A DNA stretch of 64,000 nt from Nesterenkonia sedimenti (GCF_012641515.1 NZ_JABAHY010000005.1:1-64000); one strand, 5' to 3'. Counted from the stretch's first letter, positions 41,783 through 50,631 are shown. Program-made: numbers and translations. The notes: generated by a model from the sequence alone, not told the origin.

Positions 41783-43130
41783 TGATCGGCCGTCCTTCCG
41801 GGTAGCGGTAGCGCACACGGCTGTGGCGCAGGGTCAGAGCCGCAGCGAATGTCATAATGCCCACCCGGCCTGCGAACATCAAGCCTGAGAGCACATAGAG
41901 GCCCGAGGGCGGCAGCTCCTCCGTCAGCCCCGAGGTCAGGCCACAGGTGGCGAAGGCGGAGATCGCCTCAAAGAGCGGACGCTCCAGATCCTCACCGGCG
42001 ATGATGATCAGCGCCAGGGTGGCAGCGAGGATGAAGGTCGCCGCCATGGCCACCACCGAGATGGCAACGCGTACCGCCTGGGCGGGGATGGTCCGGCCAT
42101 GGGCGGAGGACTCCTCATGACCACGAGCCTCGGCGAGGAATGCCAAGAAGATCACCGCAAATGTGGTGACCTTAATGCCCCCGGCAGTGGAAGCCGAACC
42201 GCCGCCGACGAACATCAGGGCGTTGGTGATCAGCATGGTCTCGGAATGCTCCATGATGTTGTCCACCACGGAGAAACCACCTGAACGCATCATCACCGAG
42301 GCGAACAGGGAGTTCTGAAGCTTCTCACCGGTGGACATGGTGCCCAGGGTGTCGGAGTGGTTCCACTCCAGGATCGCGTAACCGACTGCGCCCAGGACCA
42401 TGAACAACAGGGTGACTTCCATAGTCAGTTTGGTATGCAGGCTCCAGGAGCGGATATGCCACCGGTAGCGCCACAGCAGCAGCAGGACCGGGAAGCCCAG
42501 ACTGCCCAGGAAGACCCCGATCATGATCGTCCACAGGACGATGGGATCGTTATCGATGCCGGCCAGACCATCGGGGTGGATGACGAATCCGGCGTTGTTG
42601 AAGGAACTGATGGAGTAGAAGATCCCGTGCCAGATTCCGGTGCCCACAGAGCCTTCGAGCATCATCAGCCGGGGCACGAGGACCAGCGCCAGTGCGGTCT
42701 GGACCACGGCGGAGCAGATCACCACGGTTCTGATCAGGGATCCGACCTCACCCAACGGGCCGGAGGCAATGCCCTCCTGGGCGACCAGACGAGTACGCAG
42801 GCCCAAATGATGGGTCACCGAGACTGCGACCAAAGAGGCCAGGGTCAGGATGCCGAGCCCACCGATCTGGATGGCGGCCAGGATGATGATCTGCCCGGCG
42901 AAGGACCAGTGCTCGGCGGTATTGACCGGGGTCAGACCTGTCACCGAGACCGCAGAGGTGGCCACAAAGACGGCGTCGTGCAGTTTGGCCGAACGGCCCG
43001 AGGCACTGGCCCAAGGCATCATCAGCAGCACGGTGAACAGGACGATCACCGCGGCGAAAATGAAAAGCGCCATGCGTGGCGGCGAGGACTTAGCCAGCCG
43101 CCCCAGATGGCGCTTCAGGTTCTCCCACAC
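41775..43130 (-). CDS. TrkH/KtrB-family K+ transporter subunit
   Basis: This 451-residue membrane protein has the four pore-loop repeats seen as AVSVTGLTPV, NNAGFVIHPD, GSASTAGGIKV and ATCGLTSGLTE. About ten hydrophobic helices are visible. Together with the RCK subunit it imports K+, the first osmotic response before compatible solutes build up, which suits the adjacent ectoine operon. The ATG is about 40 bases from the decayed ectC tails. Confidence 0.92.
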   Translation of the reverse strand: MWENLKRHLGRLAKSSPPRMALFIFAAVIVLFTVLLMMPWASASGRSAKLHDAVFVATSAVSVTGLTPVNTAEHWSFAGQIIILAAIQIGGLGILTLASLVAVSVTHHLGLRTRLVAQEGIASGPLGEVGSLIRTVVICSAVVQTALALVLVPRLMMLEGSVGTGIWHGIFYSISSFNNAGFVIHPDGLAGIDNDPIVLWTIMIGVFLGSLGFPVLLLLWRYRWHIRSWSLHTKLTMEVTLLFMVLGAVGYAILEWNHSDTLGTMSTGEKLQNSLFASVMMRSGGFSVVDNIMEHSETMLITNALMFVGGGSASTAGGIKVTTFAVIFLAFLAEARGHEESSAHGRTIPAQAVRVAISVVAMAATFILAATLALIIIAGEDLERPLFEAISAFATCGLTSGLTEELPPSGLYVLSGLMFAGRVGIMTFAAALTLRHSRVRYRYPEGRPIIG

Positions 43131-43169
43131 GCCGTTCAGTGTAGAACGACGTGGGAAGGGGTTATTTAC

Positions 43170-43195
43170 TTATCTTCAATGATGACTAGATAGCC
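43170..43195 (-). repeat. Decayed third copy of the ectC 3' end
   Basis: On the minus strand this reads GGC TAT CTA GTC ATC ATT GAA GAT AAG TAA, i.e. GYLVIIEDK plus stop, matching the ectC ending [10 protein letters not shown]. The core TCTTCAATGATGAC is identical to copy 2. It lies between copy 2 and trkH. Confidence 0.6.
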
Positions 43196-43200
43196 GAGTC

Positions 43201-43233
43201 TTACTCGTCTTCAATGATGACCGGGTAGACGCC
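43201..43233 (-). repeat. Second copy of the ectC 3' end
   Basis: On the minus strand this encodes [10 protein letters not shown] followed by TAA, the same last ten residues as ectC. After the stop codon, 27 of 30 bases agree with the true ectC terminus at 43308-43337. No ectC sequence precedes it, so it is a tail-only duplicate. Confidence 0.75.
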
Positions 43234-43246
43234 CGCTCGGGCCTAG

Positions 43247-43272
43247 CCCCGCGCAACCCATGTTGCACGGGG
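43247..43272 (-). terminator. Hairpin downstream of ectC
   Basis: CCCCGCGCAAC (43247-43257) and GTTGCACGGGG (43262-43272) pair with one mismatch around a 4-base loop, and GCCCGCTCGGGC (43231-43242) is a second small hairpin. No U-tract follows, so termination is likely but not textbook. It lies between true ectC and its first tail copy. Confidence 0.5.
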
Positions 43273-43304
43273 TCCCGGGCCCTCGCTTAGACGAACGGCG
43301 CCTC

Positions 43305-43697
43305 CTACTCGTCTTCGATGATCACCGGGTACACGCCGTTCTCGTCGTGGACCTCGCGGCCGGTGACCGGGGGGTTGAAGACGCAGACCATGCGGCACTC
43401 TTCCTCGATCTCCAGGCGGTGCTTCTCGTGGCCGTCGAGCAGGTAGAGGAAGCCATCAGTGATCTGGTGCTTCTCACCGGTCTCGAGGTTGGTCAAAGTG
43501 CCCTTGCCGCCGACGCAGTAGACGGCCTCGACGTGGTTGGCGTACCAGAACTCGGAGGTCTGGCCAGCGTAGAGAGTGGTCTCGTGCAGGGAGAAGCCGA
43601 CCTTCTCCTTGGCCAGGACCATCCGGCGGGAGCGCCAGTGGCCGTCCTTGACGTCGCGGTCGGTGCCGTTGAGGTCATCAATGTGCAGGGTGTACAT
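43305..43697 (-). CDS. ectC: L-ectoine synthase
   Basis: This 130-residue cupin closes N-gamma-acetyl-diaminobutyrate into ectoine. Motifs include [36 protein letters not shown] and [18 protein letters not shown], with the cupin metal ligands. The length matches the family. It is the last gene of ectABC, and no ectD hydroxylase follows. The final codons recur twice downstream. Confidence 0.97.
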   Translation of the reverse strand: MYTLHIDDLNGTDRDVKDGHWRSRRMVLAKEKVGFSLHETTLYAGQTSEFWYANHVEAVYCVGGKGTLTNLETGEKHQITDGFLYLLDGHEKHRLEIEEECRMVCVFNPPVTGREVHDENGVYPVIIEDE

Positions 43698-43756
43698 ACG
43701 TCTCCTTAGGTCTTAGCTGGTTCACGTTTCCCAGGGATATTGCATCTTCCCCAGGA

Positions 43757-43788
43757 AATTTCACTGGGATACGGGAATTTCGCTGGGA
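43757..43788. repeat. Direct repeats in the ectB-ectC gap
   Basis: AATTTCACTGGGA (43757-43769) and AATTTCGCTGGGA (43776-43788) are 12/13 identical and offset by 19 bases. TTTCCCAGG and TTCCCCAGG upstream face them as inverted copies. A CTGGGAAGC motif here recurs 5' of ectA. They may be regulator sites or an attenuating structure in the ect transcript. Confidence 0.45.
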
Positions 43789-43827
43789 AGCTCGGGCAGG
43801 CGGGGTTTCCCCGCCGCCGGGACTAGC

Positions 43828-45114
43828 TCAGTGCGGGGGGCGCAGGCGGCTGGGCTCGCTCATCTGACCGGTGGCGGCCAGAACGGCCTCTTCCAGAATC
43901 TTCAGACCCTTCTGGAGGTCTTCGGAGTCAATGGTCAGCGGCGGCATCAGCTTCACGACCTCGTCCTCGGGGCCGGAGGTCTCCATCAGCATGTTGCGCT
44001 TATAGGCCTCGGCGGCAACCTTGCCGGCGGTGTCCGGGTTCGGGAAGTGCAGACCGGTGAGGAAACCGCGCCCCTTCACATAGGCGCCCTTGACGTGCTC
44101 AGCGATCTTCTCCAGACCCTGTTTGAGCTCATCGATCCGGCCGGCCAGCTCCTTCTGGAAGGAGTCATCGGACCAGAACAGCTCCAGTGCCCGGGCGCCG
44201 GTAACAAAGGCGAGGTTGTTACCGCGGAAGGTGCCGTTGTGCTCGCCACCCTCCCAGACGTCCAGCTCGGGCTTGAACAGGGTCAGTGCCATGGCCAGAC
44301 CGTAGCCGGAGATGGACTTGGAGACGCAGACGATATCCGGCACGATTCCGGCGTCCTCGAAGCTGAAGAACTTACCGGTGCGGCCACAGCCGGCCTGGAC
44401 GTCGTCGACGATCAGCAGAATCTTGTGCCGTTTCAGCAGATCGTGCAGGGCCTTCAGCCACTCCATACGGGCGGCGTTGAGCCCACCCTCACCCTGAACG
44501 GTCTCCACGATGACGGCCGCCGGCTTGTCCACACCGGAGCCGGAGTCCTCCAGGACCCGCTCCAGCCACAGGAAGTCGGGGATGTCGCCGTCGAAGTAGT
44601 CGTCGTAGGGGATCTTCGAGGAGTTGGTCAGCGGAATACCGGCACCCTTGCGCTTCATAGAGTTGCCGGTCACCGACAGAGAGCCCAGGGTCATGCCGTG
44701 GAAAGCATTGGTGAAGGACAGGATGTGCTGACGGCCGGTGACCTTACGGGCCAGCTTCAGCGCGGCCTCAACAGTGTTGGTGCCTGTCGGGCCGGGGAAC
44801 ATGACCTTGTAGTCGAGGTTGCGCGGCTCCAGGATGATCCGCTCGAAGGTCTCCAGGAAGCGGCGCTTGGCCGGGGTCTTCATATCCATGGAGTGGGTGA
44901 CTCCGTCATTGGCGACGTACTCGACGACGAGGTCACGCAGTTCGGGGTGGTTGTGGCCGTAGTTGAGTGCACCGGCTCCAGAGAAGAAGTCGAGGTACTT
45001 GGTGCCGTCCTCGCTCCACTGATAAGCCCCGGAGGCCCGCTCGAAGGTGGCTGGCCAGTTCATGCAGTAGCTGCGTACCTGGGACTCGCGAGTTTCAAAA
45101 ATGTCAGTAGCCAT
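43828..45114 (-). CDS. ectB: Diaminobutyrate-2-oxoglutarate transaminase
   Basis: This 428-residue class III aminotransferase makes L-2,4-diaminobutyrate from aspartate semialdehyde. [54 protein letters not shown] and the PLP lysine in [11 protein letters not shown] are all present. It is the middle gene of the ectoine operon. The 130-base gap to ectC contains repeated motifs. Confidence 0.97.
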   Translation of the reverse strand: MATDIFETRESQVRSYCMNWPATFERASGAYQWSEDGTKYLDFFSGAGALNYGHNHPELRDLVVEYVANDGVTHSMDMKTPAKRRFLETFERIILEPRNLDYKVMFPGPTGTNTVEAALKLARKVTGRQHILSFTNAFHGMTLGSLSVTGNSMKRKGAGIPLTNSSKIPYDDYFDGDIPDFLWLERVLEDSGSGVDKPAAVIVETVQGEGGLNAARMEWLKALHDLLKRHKILLIVDDVQAGCGRTGKFFSFEDAGIVPDIVCVSKSISGYGLAMALTLFKPELDVWEGGEHNGTFRGNNLAFVTGARALELFWSDDSFQKELAGRIDELKQGLEKIAEHVKGAYVKGRGFLTGLHFPNPDTAGKVAAEAYKRNMLMETSGPEDEVVKLMPPLTIDSEDLQKGLKILEEAVLAATGQMSEPSRLRPPH

Positions 45115-45172
45115 GCAGTATCTCAGTCCTCAATTTATTGATGGGGTGGGTGATGTACGAATTCTTCGCAGG

Positions 45173-45685
45173 TCAGGCGTTCAGCGGTTCGACCACATAG
45201 AGGTCCTCAGTCGCGTGGCTCTCGCCACTGTCGGCCGGGAAGAGGTCTTCGGTGAACAGCGGACGGCGGACGATCTCGGTGTCGTTCTGCCGCGCCAGAG
45301 CGGTGAACAAAGCGATTGAGGCTTCGTTATCCGCGGTGATTGTGGTCTCCAGACGCTTGGCACCGGTGCGTTCGACCAGTTCGAAGAGCATCTTCTTGGC
45401 CAGACCGCGGCCCCGGAAATTGGAGTCCACGGCGACCTGCCAGATGAAAAGCGTCTGGGGGTCAGAGGGCTTCATATACCCGGAGATGAATCCGGCAGGT
45501 TCCGCCTCCACTTCGGCGATCACACTTGTGTCGGCGAAGTCCCGGGCCCACAGGAGGTAGGCATAGGGGGTGTTGGTGTCCAGCACCCCCGTTCCCTCAG
45601 CCAGGCGCCAGAGATCTGCGCCGTCTGCCACAGTGGGCGCACGCAGAATGATCAGTTCTTCAGCAGGGGGTTGTTCGGCATTCAT
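45173..45685 (-). CDS. ectA: L-2,4-diaminobutyrate N-acetyltransferase
   Basis: This 170-residue GNAT enzyme acetylates diaminobutyrate on the gamma nitrogen. FIWQVAVDSNFRGRGLAKKM is the acetyl-CoA motif, and ETTITADNEASIALFTALAR the second signature. ATG 45685 is chosen because TAATGT lies 8 nt upstream, a leaderless promoter, and because homologues start here. It heads ectABC. Confidence 0.95.
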   Translation of the reverse strand: MNAEQPPAEELIILRAPTVADGADLWRLAEGTGVLDTNTPYAYLLWARDFADTSVIAEVEAEPAGFISGYMKPSDPQTLFIWQVAVDSNFRGRGLAKKMLFELVERTGAKRLETTITADNEASIALFTALARQNDTEIVRRPLFTEDLFPADSGESHATEDLYVVEPLNA

Positions 45686-45693
45686 CTTTGTCC

Positions 45694-45699
45694 ACATTA
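45694..45699 (-). promoter_or_regulatory. ectA promoter -10 (extended, leaderless)
   Basis: TGCTAATGT on the minus strand is an extended -10 with TAATGT 8 nt before the ectA ATG. CTGGGAAGC at 45723-45731, about 25 bases further upstream, is shared with the ectB-ectC gap and may be a control site. Confidence 0.55.
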
Positions 45700-45911
45700 G
45701 CAAGTGAAAACTTGGGAGAACCCTGGGAAGCGCTCAAGGTTACCTATGGATTGGTCCTCACAGCCTGACCAGGCCGGATGCCTGACACCCCGTTTTCCCG
45801 CCAGAACATGGGCTAGAAGGTTGCTGTGATTTCCCTGAATGACTGGTGACAGATCGTTCTGACCTGGGTATTGTCGGCAGTGTCAGGTTCCCTAGTGGAA
45901 AGGAGTTCAGT

Positions 45912-46136
45912 ATGGGACTCGGAGACAAGTTTGACGCCGCAAAGGACAAGTTCGGCGGCTCCGCCAAGGAGACTGCCGGCAAAGTCACTGGTGACTCTGA
46001 GCTGGAGGGCGAGGGCAAGGCCCAGAACCTCCAGGGCAAGGCTAAGGACGCTGCGGAGTCCGTGAAGGACGCCGCCTCCGACGCCAAGGAGCAGGCCAAG
46101 GGCTTCACCGATAACTTCAAGAAGGACAACCAGTAA
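45912..46136 (+). CDS. CsbD family stress protein
   Basis: This 74-residue, very hydrophilic Lys/Ala/Asp-rich protein has GLGDKFDAAKDKFGGSAKET and KVTGDSELEGEGKAQNLQGK, matching CsbD-like general stress proteins. GAAAGGAG precedes the ATG. The family is induced by general stress and forms helical, partly disordered proteins; no enzyme activity is known. It is diverged from ectA across a 226-base gap. Confidence 0.93.
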   Translation: MGLGDKFDAAKDKFGGSAKETAGKVTGDSELEGEGKAQNLQGKAKDAAESVKDAASDAKEQAKGFTDNFKKDNQ

Positions 46137-46173
46137 GTACTCCTAGAAAGTACTGAACAAGGTGTTCTGCTGA

Positions 46174-46205
46174 AGCGCCGGGGTCTATTGGCCCCGGCGC
46201 TTTTG
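46174..46205 (+). terminator. Intrinsic terminator after csbD
   Basis: AGCGCCGGGG (46174-46183) and CCCCGGCGCT (46192-46201) form a 10-base-pair stem with an 8-base loop, followed by a run of T. Confidence 0.9.
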
Positions 46206-46233
46206 TCAGCAGGGCAGGGTGGGCATAAACAGC

Positions 46234-47241
46234 ATGAAACGGAACGGAAAAACCAAGAGCACGACGACGCCGGGGTGGGGTGCCCTGGCACTGATCGGTG
46301 TGACCGGACTCACCACCGGATGTGGGATCTTCGGCGGGTCTGACCGACTGGCGGGCGACCTCGAGTACTTGCCGGTCCCCAGTGATTCCGATGACGATCC
46401 ATCTTTCCACCGCGTAGACGCCGTGGACTTCGAGGCCGTCAGTGAGCTCACCGGCCACGAACAGCCCGAACCGGGAGCCAGTGAGGATGAGTTCCGAGAT
46501 TGGCAGGGAACACTCTTCGGTCTGCAGGAAGAATCGGCGGACTCCGCACCGATCTTCGTCACCTTGCCAGGCCATCAGGCGCTGACGATGACCCGGGAGA
46601 CCTCCGTGGAGGACACCGCCGCGCAGTTTGGGTTCTCCCCGCTGCATATGGACCGGGTGAGCGCGTATTCGGGGCCAGCAATATACGGAGTCTTTGAAGG
46701 GGATTATGAGGAGGAACTCCTCGATGCTGCCTATGGGGAACCCAGCGAAGCCGGGGTTTGGGACAACAACGAACCAGATAGTCGGGAGCGGGCAGGTGCC
46801 GTTGAAATCGACGGCAAGATCGCCTTCGGCGGCGAGGAGACCCTCCAACTGGCGGACGGGGATGTGGAGACCCTGGCTGACCAGGACGGGGCGGTCGCAG
46901 TAGCCGAGGCCATCGATGACAATGACTGGTTCTGGGCGGTGCTCGTCAGTGGTCCCTATGACCTCGAGGATGGTGCCGAGGTCCAATGGCGAGGTCACAG
47001 CGTCTGGCTCGAGGACGAGACCTACACCGGTCACTTCTACTGGTACCACTCGTCTTCTGAGGACGCCGAAGCCAACCGCGAGCTCATCGAGACCTACCTC
47101 CAGGAACTCGAGCAGTCTTGGGGGATTGAATCCCTTGAAATGGGTGTCGACAACCAGTTGGTGACAGCTGAGGTCGATTTCACTGAGTCACCGCGTGCGA
47201 TTCAGCTGGCTGAACAGACTCTCAGCCCGCCCTTCTACTGA
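46234..47241 (+). CDS. Tandem lipoprotein paralogue 1, unknown function
   Basis: This 335-residue lipoprotein has lipobox LTTGC. I do not recognise a named domain. It shares a repeated plan with the next three genes: an N-terminal L-x-x-L-E-x-[LI]-P segment, a segment with ELTG or EISG followed by P (HEQPEPGASEDEF), a [ML]DRV strand, AEAIDDNDWFWA near residue 225, an EANRELIETYL helix, and a C-terminal DNQLVTAEVDF strand. Asp and Glu are abundant, fitting a salt-adapted surface protein. ATG 46234 is chosen; GTG 46219 is possible. Confidence 0.75.
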   Translation: MKRNGKTKSTTTPGWGALALIGVTGLTTGCGIFGGSDRLAGDLEYLPVPSDSDDDPSFHRVDAVDFEAVSELTGHEQPEPGASEDEFRDWQGTLFGLQEESADSAPIFVTLPGHQALTMTRETSVEDTAAQFGFSPLHMDRVSAYSGPAIYGVFEGDYEEELLDAAYGEPSEAGVWDNNEPDSRERAGAVEIDGKIAFGGEETLQLADGDVETLADQDGAVAVAEAIDDNDWFWAVLVSGPYDLEDGAEVQWRGHSVWLEDETYTGHFYWYHSSSEDAEANRELIETYLQELEQSWGIESLEMGVDNQLVTAEVDFTESPRAIQLAEQTLSPPFY

Positions 47242-47266
47242 GGCCAGAGGACTAGGAACCAAGGAC

Positions 47267-48265
47267 ATGGCTAAGAAAATAACGACGACGGGACAGGCTA
47301 CTCTGGCTGCCCTGGGCATTACTGGGCTCATCACCGCATGCGGGGCAGGCGAGGGATCCACCAGCTTGCTCGAGGACCTTGAATACCTTCCGGCCTACGA
47401 GGATGAAGATCTTATGCACATGGTCAATGCGGTGGACTATGAAGCTGTCGCGGAGATCAGTGGCACGACCAAGCCGGAACCGGGAGCTTCTGAGCAGGAG
47501 TATGAAGAATGGGCAGACATTGTTACCGGGCGCGAGACCGCGCCAGATGCTGACGCCCCGGTATTCGTAGAAGCTGCCCCCTGGGTGAGTTCCCCGTTGA
47601 ACCAGGATTATTTGGATGCGTACTCCCAAGCGCCCCTTGGGTTCACCCTATTGGAGGTGGATCGAATCGTTGTTGCGGCCGGTGAGTACGGTGTCGTCGA
47701 GGGCGAATACGACATTGATCAGGTGGAAGCGGCCTTCGGAGAGGTCAATGAGAACGGAGTTTGGGGTCCAGTAGAAATCAACAATCGTGTCGACGAAGTG
47801 GTTTCAGAAGCCTATTCACTGGAACTGGACGAGCGGCTGCTCTATGGGCGCACCCCGGAGACCCTGGCTGGGTTGGAGGCGGGAGAGGAGAAGGCTCTTG
47901 CTGAAGTCGAGGAGGCAGTAGTTATTGCTGAGGCCATCGACGCCAATGATTGGTACTGGGCCGGTATCCGACGCTCATTGACCGACAGTGAGCACAGCGG
48001 TGATTACGATTGGCGTGGCCACGGCATCTGGCAGGAGGACGGGACCCAGATCGGCCATTTCTACTGGCACTTCCCCGATGCGGACACTGCGGCGGACTAC
48101 GAGCGGACGATCCAGGTTCAGATGGGCAACTTCGCCGGTGAGTGGGGAATCGAAGAGCTCGAGACCGAAACTGATGGGCAGTTGGTCATTGCGGAAGTCC
48201 ACTTCACCGAATCTCCCTCGGTGATAATGACTGCGGAGGGTCTTCGTATCGCACCCTTCAACTAA
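47267..48265 (+). CDS. Tandem lipoprotein paralogue 2, unknown function
   Basis: This 332-residue lipoprotein has lipobox LITAC and is the closest relative of paralogue 1. Matched segments include LLEDLEYLPAY, NAVDYEAVAEISG with KPEPGASEQEYEEW, LLEVDRIVVAAGEYGVVEGE, AEAIDANDWYWAG and WRGHGIWQEDGTQIGHFYW. The start lies 25 bases after the previous stop, so the array is one operon. The role is unknown. Confidence 0.75.
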   Translation: MAKKITTTGQATLAALGITGLITACGAGEGSTSLLEDLEYLPAYEDEDLMHMVNAVDYEAVAEISGTTKPEPGASEQEYEEWADIVTGRETAPDADAPVFVEAAPWVSSPLNQDYLDAYSQAPLGFTLLEVDRIVVAAGEYGVVEGEYDIDQVEAAFGEVNENGVWGPVEINNRVDEVVSEAYSLELDERLLYGRTPETLAGLEAGEEKALAEVEEAVVIAEAIDANDWYWAGIRRSLTDSEHSGDYDWRGHGIWQEDGTQIGHFYWHFPDADTAADYERTIQVQMGNFAGEWGIEELETETDGQLVIAEVHFTESPSVIMTAEGLRIAPFN

Positions 48266-48342
48266 GCGGCACTGAAGCCGTTCACCGAGAGTTCACCTGA
48301 TGAGTTCACACTATGGCGATTGTGTGCTCACGGCGGAATGGG

Positions 48343-49428
48343 ATGAGAAAGCAGACCGGTTGGGTGCTGGCTGTGGCCGCTATGGCAGCGGTCACAGCCT
48401 GCTCCTCGGAGTCAGGCGGACTGACTGAACAGATTGAGTCGCTGCCGGCGATTCCAGAGACCCCCTTGCAGGAAGGTGGACACGATCCTGCCTTCATCTC
48501 GGTCATCACCAGTGATCTGGAACGGGTTGAAGAGATCACCGGCATCGACCGTCCAGACTCGGGCTCCTCCCAGCCCTGGGATGAGGCCGGTGCCGACTGG
48601 TATAACGAGGTCTGGGGCCCTGAGGGCTTGGGGCTGGAAGCACCGGGCGCCCAGGTATTTGACCGCGCTGAATTAGCTCATGGGTCTGAGTCGCATGACC
48701 AGTATGCGGCCACCTTCGGACTGGATGAGCGGGACGCGGACCGCGTGACCACCATCCGTACCCTCGGCATGGGAGGGTTCTCTACTTCACTACTGGAGGG
48801 CGACGACGTCGTCGATCTCTTCACAGAGCACGCAGATGATGAGCAGGACGGCATCCACACCGCTGATGACGGCTCGGTAAGTGGAATGGAAGTAGGAGAC
48901 GGCATTCTGCTGCAGGAAGCAAGCACTCCGGAGGAGAGTGCGGAAGTTCTTCAGAAGTATCAGGACACCGAGGGCAGCCTGGCGGACTTCGATGAGGGGC
49001 TGACCACCGTCGCCGAGGCCATCGATGAGGATGACTGGTACATCGCAGCAGTCAGCCGCCCCACGCCCTGCGGTGAGGGCAGCCATGCCCCCGGCTGCAG
49101 TTCTGACCTCGACTACTTCCTTGAGCCCTATCAGTGGCTGGGCCTTTCTTCAGATTACGAGGACGGCACACATACCCACCGTGCCGTACTGCTGCATGAC
49201 GATGCCGAAACGGCTGAGGCCAATGCTGAACTGGTCGAACAGATTCTGGAAGAAGAGACGGCACATACCCACCGGCGGGCCTATGACGCACTTGAGCTGA
49301 CGGAGTCAGAGGTCGATGGGGAGCTTCTGCGGCTGAGCTTCGAACGCTCCAACGATGACTACAACGTGCCTTGGGTGTATAACCTCGTATACGGCGGGTA
49401 TTCGCTGCTCAACTACTCCGAAGGGTGA
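48343..49428 (+). CDS. Tandem lipoprotein paralogue 3, unknown function
   Basis: This 361-residue lipoprotein has lipobox VTAC. It is diverged from paralogues 1 and 2 but keeps the same order: LTEQIESLPAIP, VEEITGIDRPDSG, ERDADRVTTI, AEAIDEDDWYIAAV, TAEANAELVEQIL and VDGELLRLSFE. It carries an extra cysteine pair insert (PCGEGSHAPGCSS) not seen in the others, which may form a disulphide outside the cell. The start is uncertain between ATG 48343 and ATG 48313; the shorter form gives a better signal peptide. Confidence 0.7.
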   Translation: MRKQTGWVLAVAAMAAVTACSSESGGLTEQIESLPAIPETPLQEGGHDPAFISVITSDLERVEEITGIDRPDSGSSQPWDEAGADWYNEVWGPEGLGLEAPGAQVFDRAELAHGSESHDQYAATFGLDERDADRVTTIRTLGMGGFSTSLLEGDDVVDLFTEHADDEQDGIHTADDGSVSGMEVGDGILLQEASTPEESAEVLQKYQDTEGSLADFDEGLTTVAEAIDEDDWYIAAVSRPTPCGEGSHAPGCSSDLDYFLEPYQWLGLSSDYEDGTHTHRAVLLHDDAETAEANAELVEQILEEETAHTHRRAYDALELTESEVDGELLRLSFERSNDDYNVPWVYNLVYGGYSLLNYSEG

Positions 49429-49434
49429 CATTCG

Positions 49435-50505
49435 ATGCGCCGAGAACTCACGACGGCGGCAGCCTCGGCCGCTGCGGCCTTTGCCCTGGCCGGATGCGGA
49501 GTTTTCGGTGGTGGTGCCGACTACCGGCTTGCGGATCAGTTGGAGCGGATTCCTGATCCTCGTGAGGGTGCTGAGACTGCCGATTCAACCGGCGGCGGTC
49601 CTTTTTCCCAACCTGCAGACGAGTCTGAGGCGGGTAGTGGGCAGGATTTAGTTGGGGTGAGCATCAGAGCCGCCAACTATGACCGGCTGGCGGAACTCAC
49701 CGGGGAGGATAAGCCACCAGCCCCGAATATGAATATCGGCAGTGACGAGAGTCAGGATGGCGTCGAGGCCTATCAGGACTGGTTGCGGTCAGTTCATAGC
49801 GGTGCTCAGGCCGATTATCAGGCGGAGCAGTCCACTCTGATCAGGTTCCTTGACCAGCGGTGGGTGGGTGCCTGGCAGGAGGAGCTGGGAGTCCATCCAC
49901 ACGATATGGATCAGTACGTCGATTTCTGGGCCGCACCTGAGGCGAACTTAACTCTGGCTGAAATGCCGGAGGACCCCGGTGTTGAGGGAATGCTGCAGGA
50001 TGATGACCTTGTGCCGGATGGATTCGAGACTGGTTTTGAAGGTCAGACACTGGTCAGCAGCAACGGATTTGAGGATCACAACACCCTGGCCCCCGAAGGT
50101 GCCACAGTGGCTGATGACGAGGACATCATGGCTGCTGCTGAGGCCATCGATTCCGAGCATTGGTACTTCGCTGCGATCATCACGGGTGTGCCTCGGTGGG
50201 GGAGCGGCTCCGATCTCGAGCCTCTGGAGAGGTATTCCTATCTGGGCATGGCATTCGATGAAGTCGACGGGGAGCACATCACCCGCATCATTCTCGTCCA
50301 CGAGGAGCCAGAGAGGGCCGAGGCCAATGCGGAATCCTTCGAACAGAACCTCGCCGATGAGGCTTACGATTTCATCGAGTTCCGAAACGCTGACACCGAT
50401 GGGCGCATCCTGACCGTTGAGGTCCAGAATGACGTGGACCGGCAATCACTGTGGCATATGGCAGTCACCAGTTACGACCCACTCTTTGGCTACGAGGAGA
50501 ACTAG
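49435..50505 (+). CDS. Tandem lipoprotein paralogue 4, unknown function
   Basis: This 356-residue lipoprotein has lipobox ALAGC. Conserved pieces are LADQLERIPDP, DRLAELTGEDKP, HPHDMDQYVDF, AEAIDSEHWYFAAI, RAEANAESFEQNL and TDGRILTVEVQ. Its ribosome site GAAGGG lies inside the last codons of paralogue 3 and the gap is 6 bases, so it is coexpressed. The function is unknown. Confidence 0.72.
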   Translation: MRRELTTAAASAAAAFALAGCGVFGGGADYRLADQLERIPDPREGAETADSTGGGPFSQPADESEAGSGQDLVGVSIRAANYDRLAELTGEDKPPAPNMNIGSDESQDGVEAYQDWLRSVHSGAQADYQAEQSTLIRFLDQRWVGAWQEELGVHPHDMDQYVDFWAAPEANLTLAEMPEDPGVEGMLQDDDLVPDGFETGFEGQTLVSSNGFEDHNTLAPEGATVADDEDIMAAAEAIDSEHWYFAAIITGVPRWGSGSDLEPLERYSYLGMAFDEVDGEHITRIILVHEEPERAEANAESFEQNLADEAYDFIEFRNADTDGRILTVEVQNDVDRQSLWHMAVTSYDPLFGYEEN

Positions 50506-50631
50506 CGCCCCAGGTGTTGCTCGATTGTGGGGGCTGCTCGCTCACAAATATATGTATCTGCTATTAGTCTAGATGAGATTAGTATGTGAAAGATATTGTT
50601 CTTAGTGTGAGCTGCTGAAATACTCCAGGAC
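50506..50631. other. AT-rich control region before the MTOX-like gene
   Basis: This 126-base gap is clearly richer in A/T than its flanks. ATCT-N11-AGAT occurs within 50558-50576 (T-N11-A type) and ATTAGT is repeated nearby, which would suit a LysR-type regulator; one is encoded downstream. Assignment is tentative. Confidence 0.35.

Noticed and set aside
43831-45141. 436-codon open frame antisense to ectB
   Set aside because: The opposite strand encodes canonical EctB; the frame has Gly/Val/Leu-rich composition typical of a shadow and no ribosome site.
45758-46291. 177-codon minus-strand frame across csbD
   Set aside because: It is antisense to CsbD and runs through a strong terminator, so it is not a gene.
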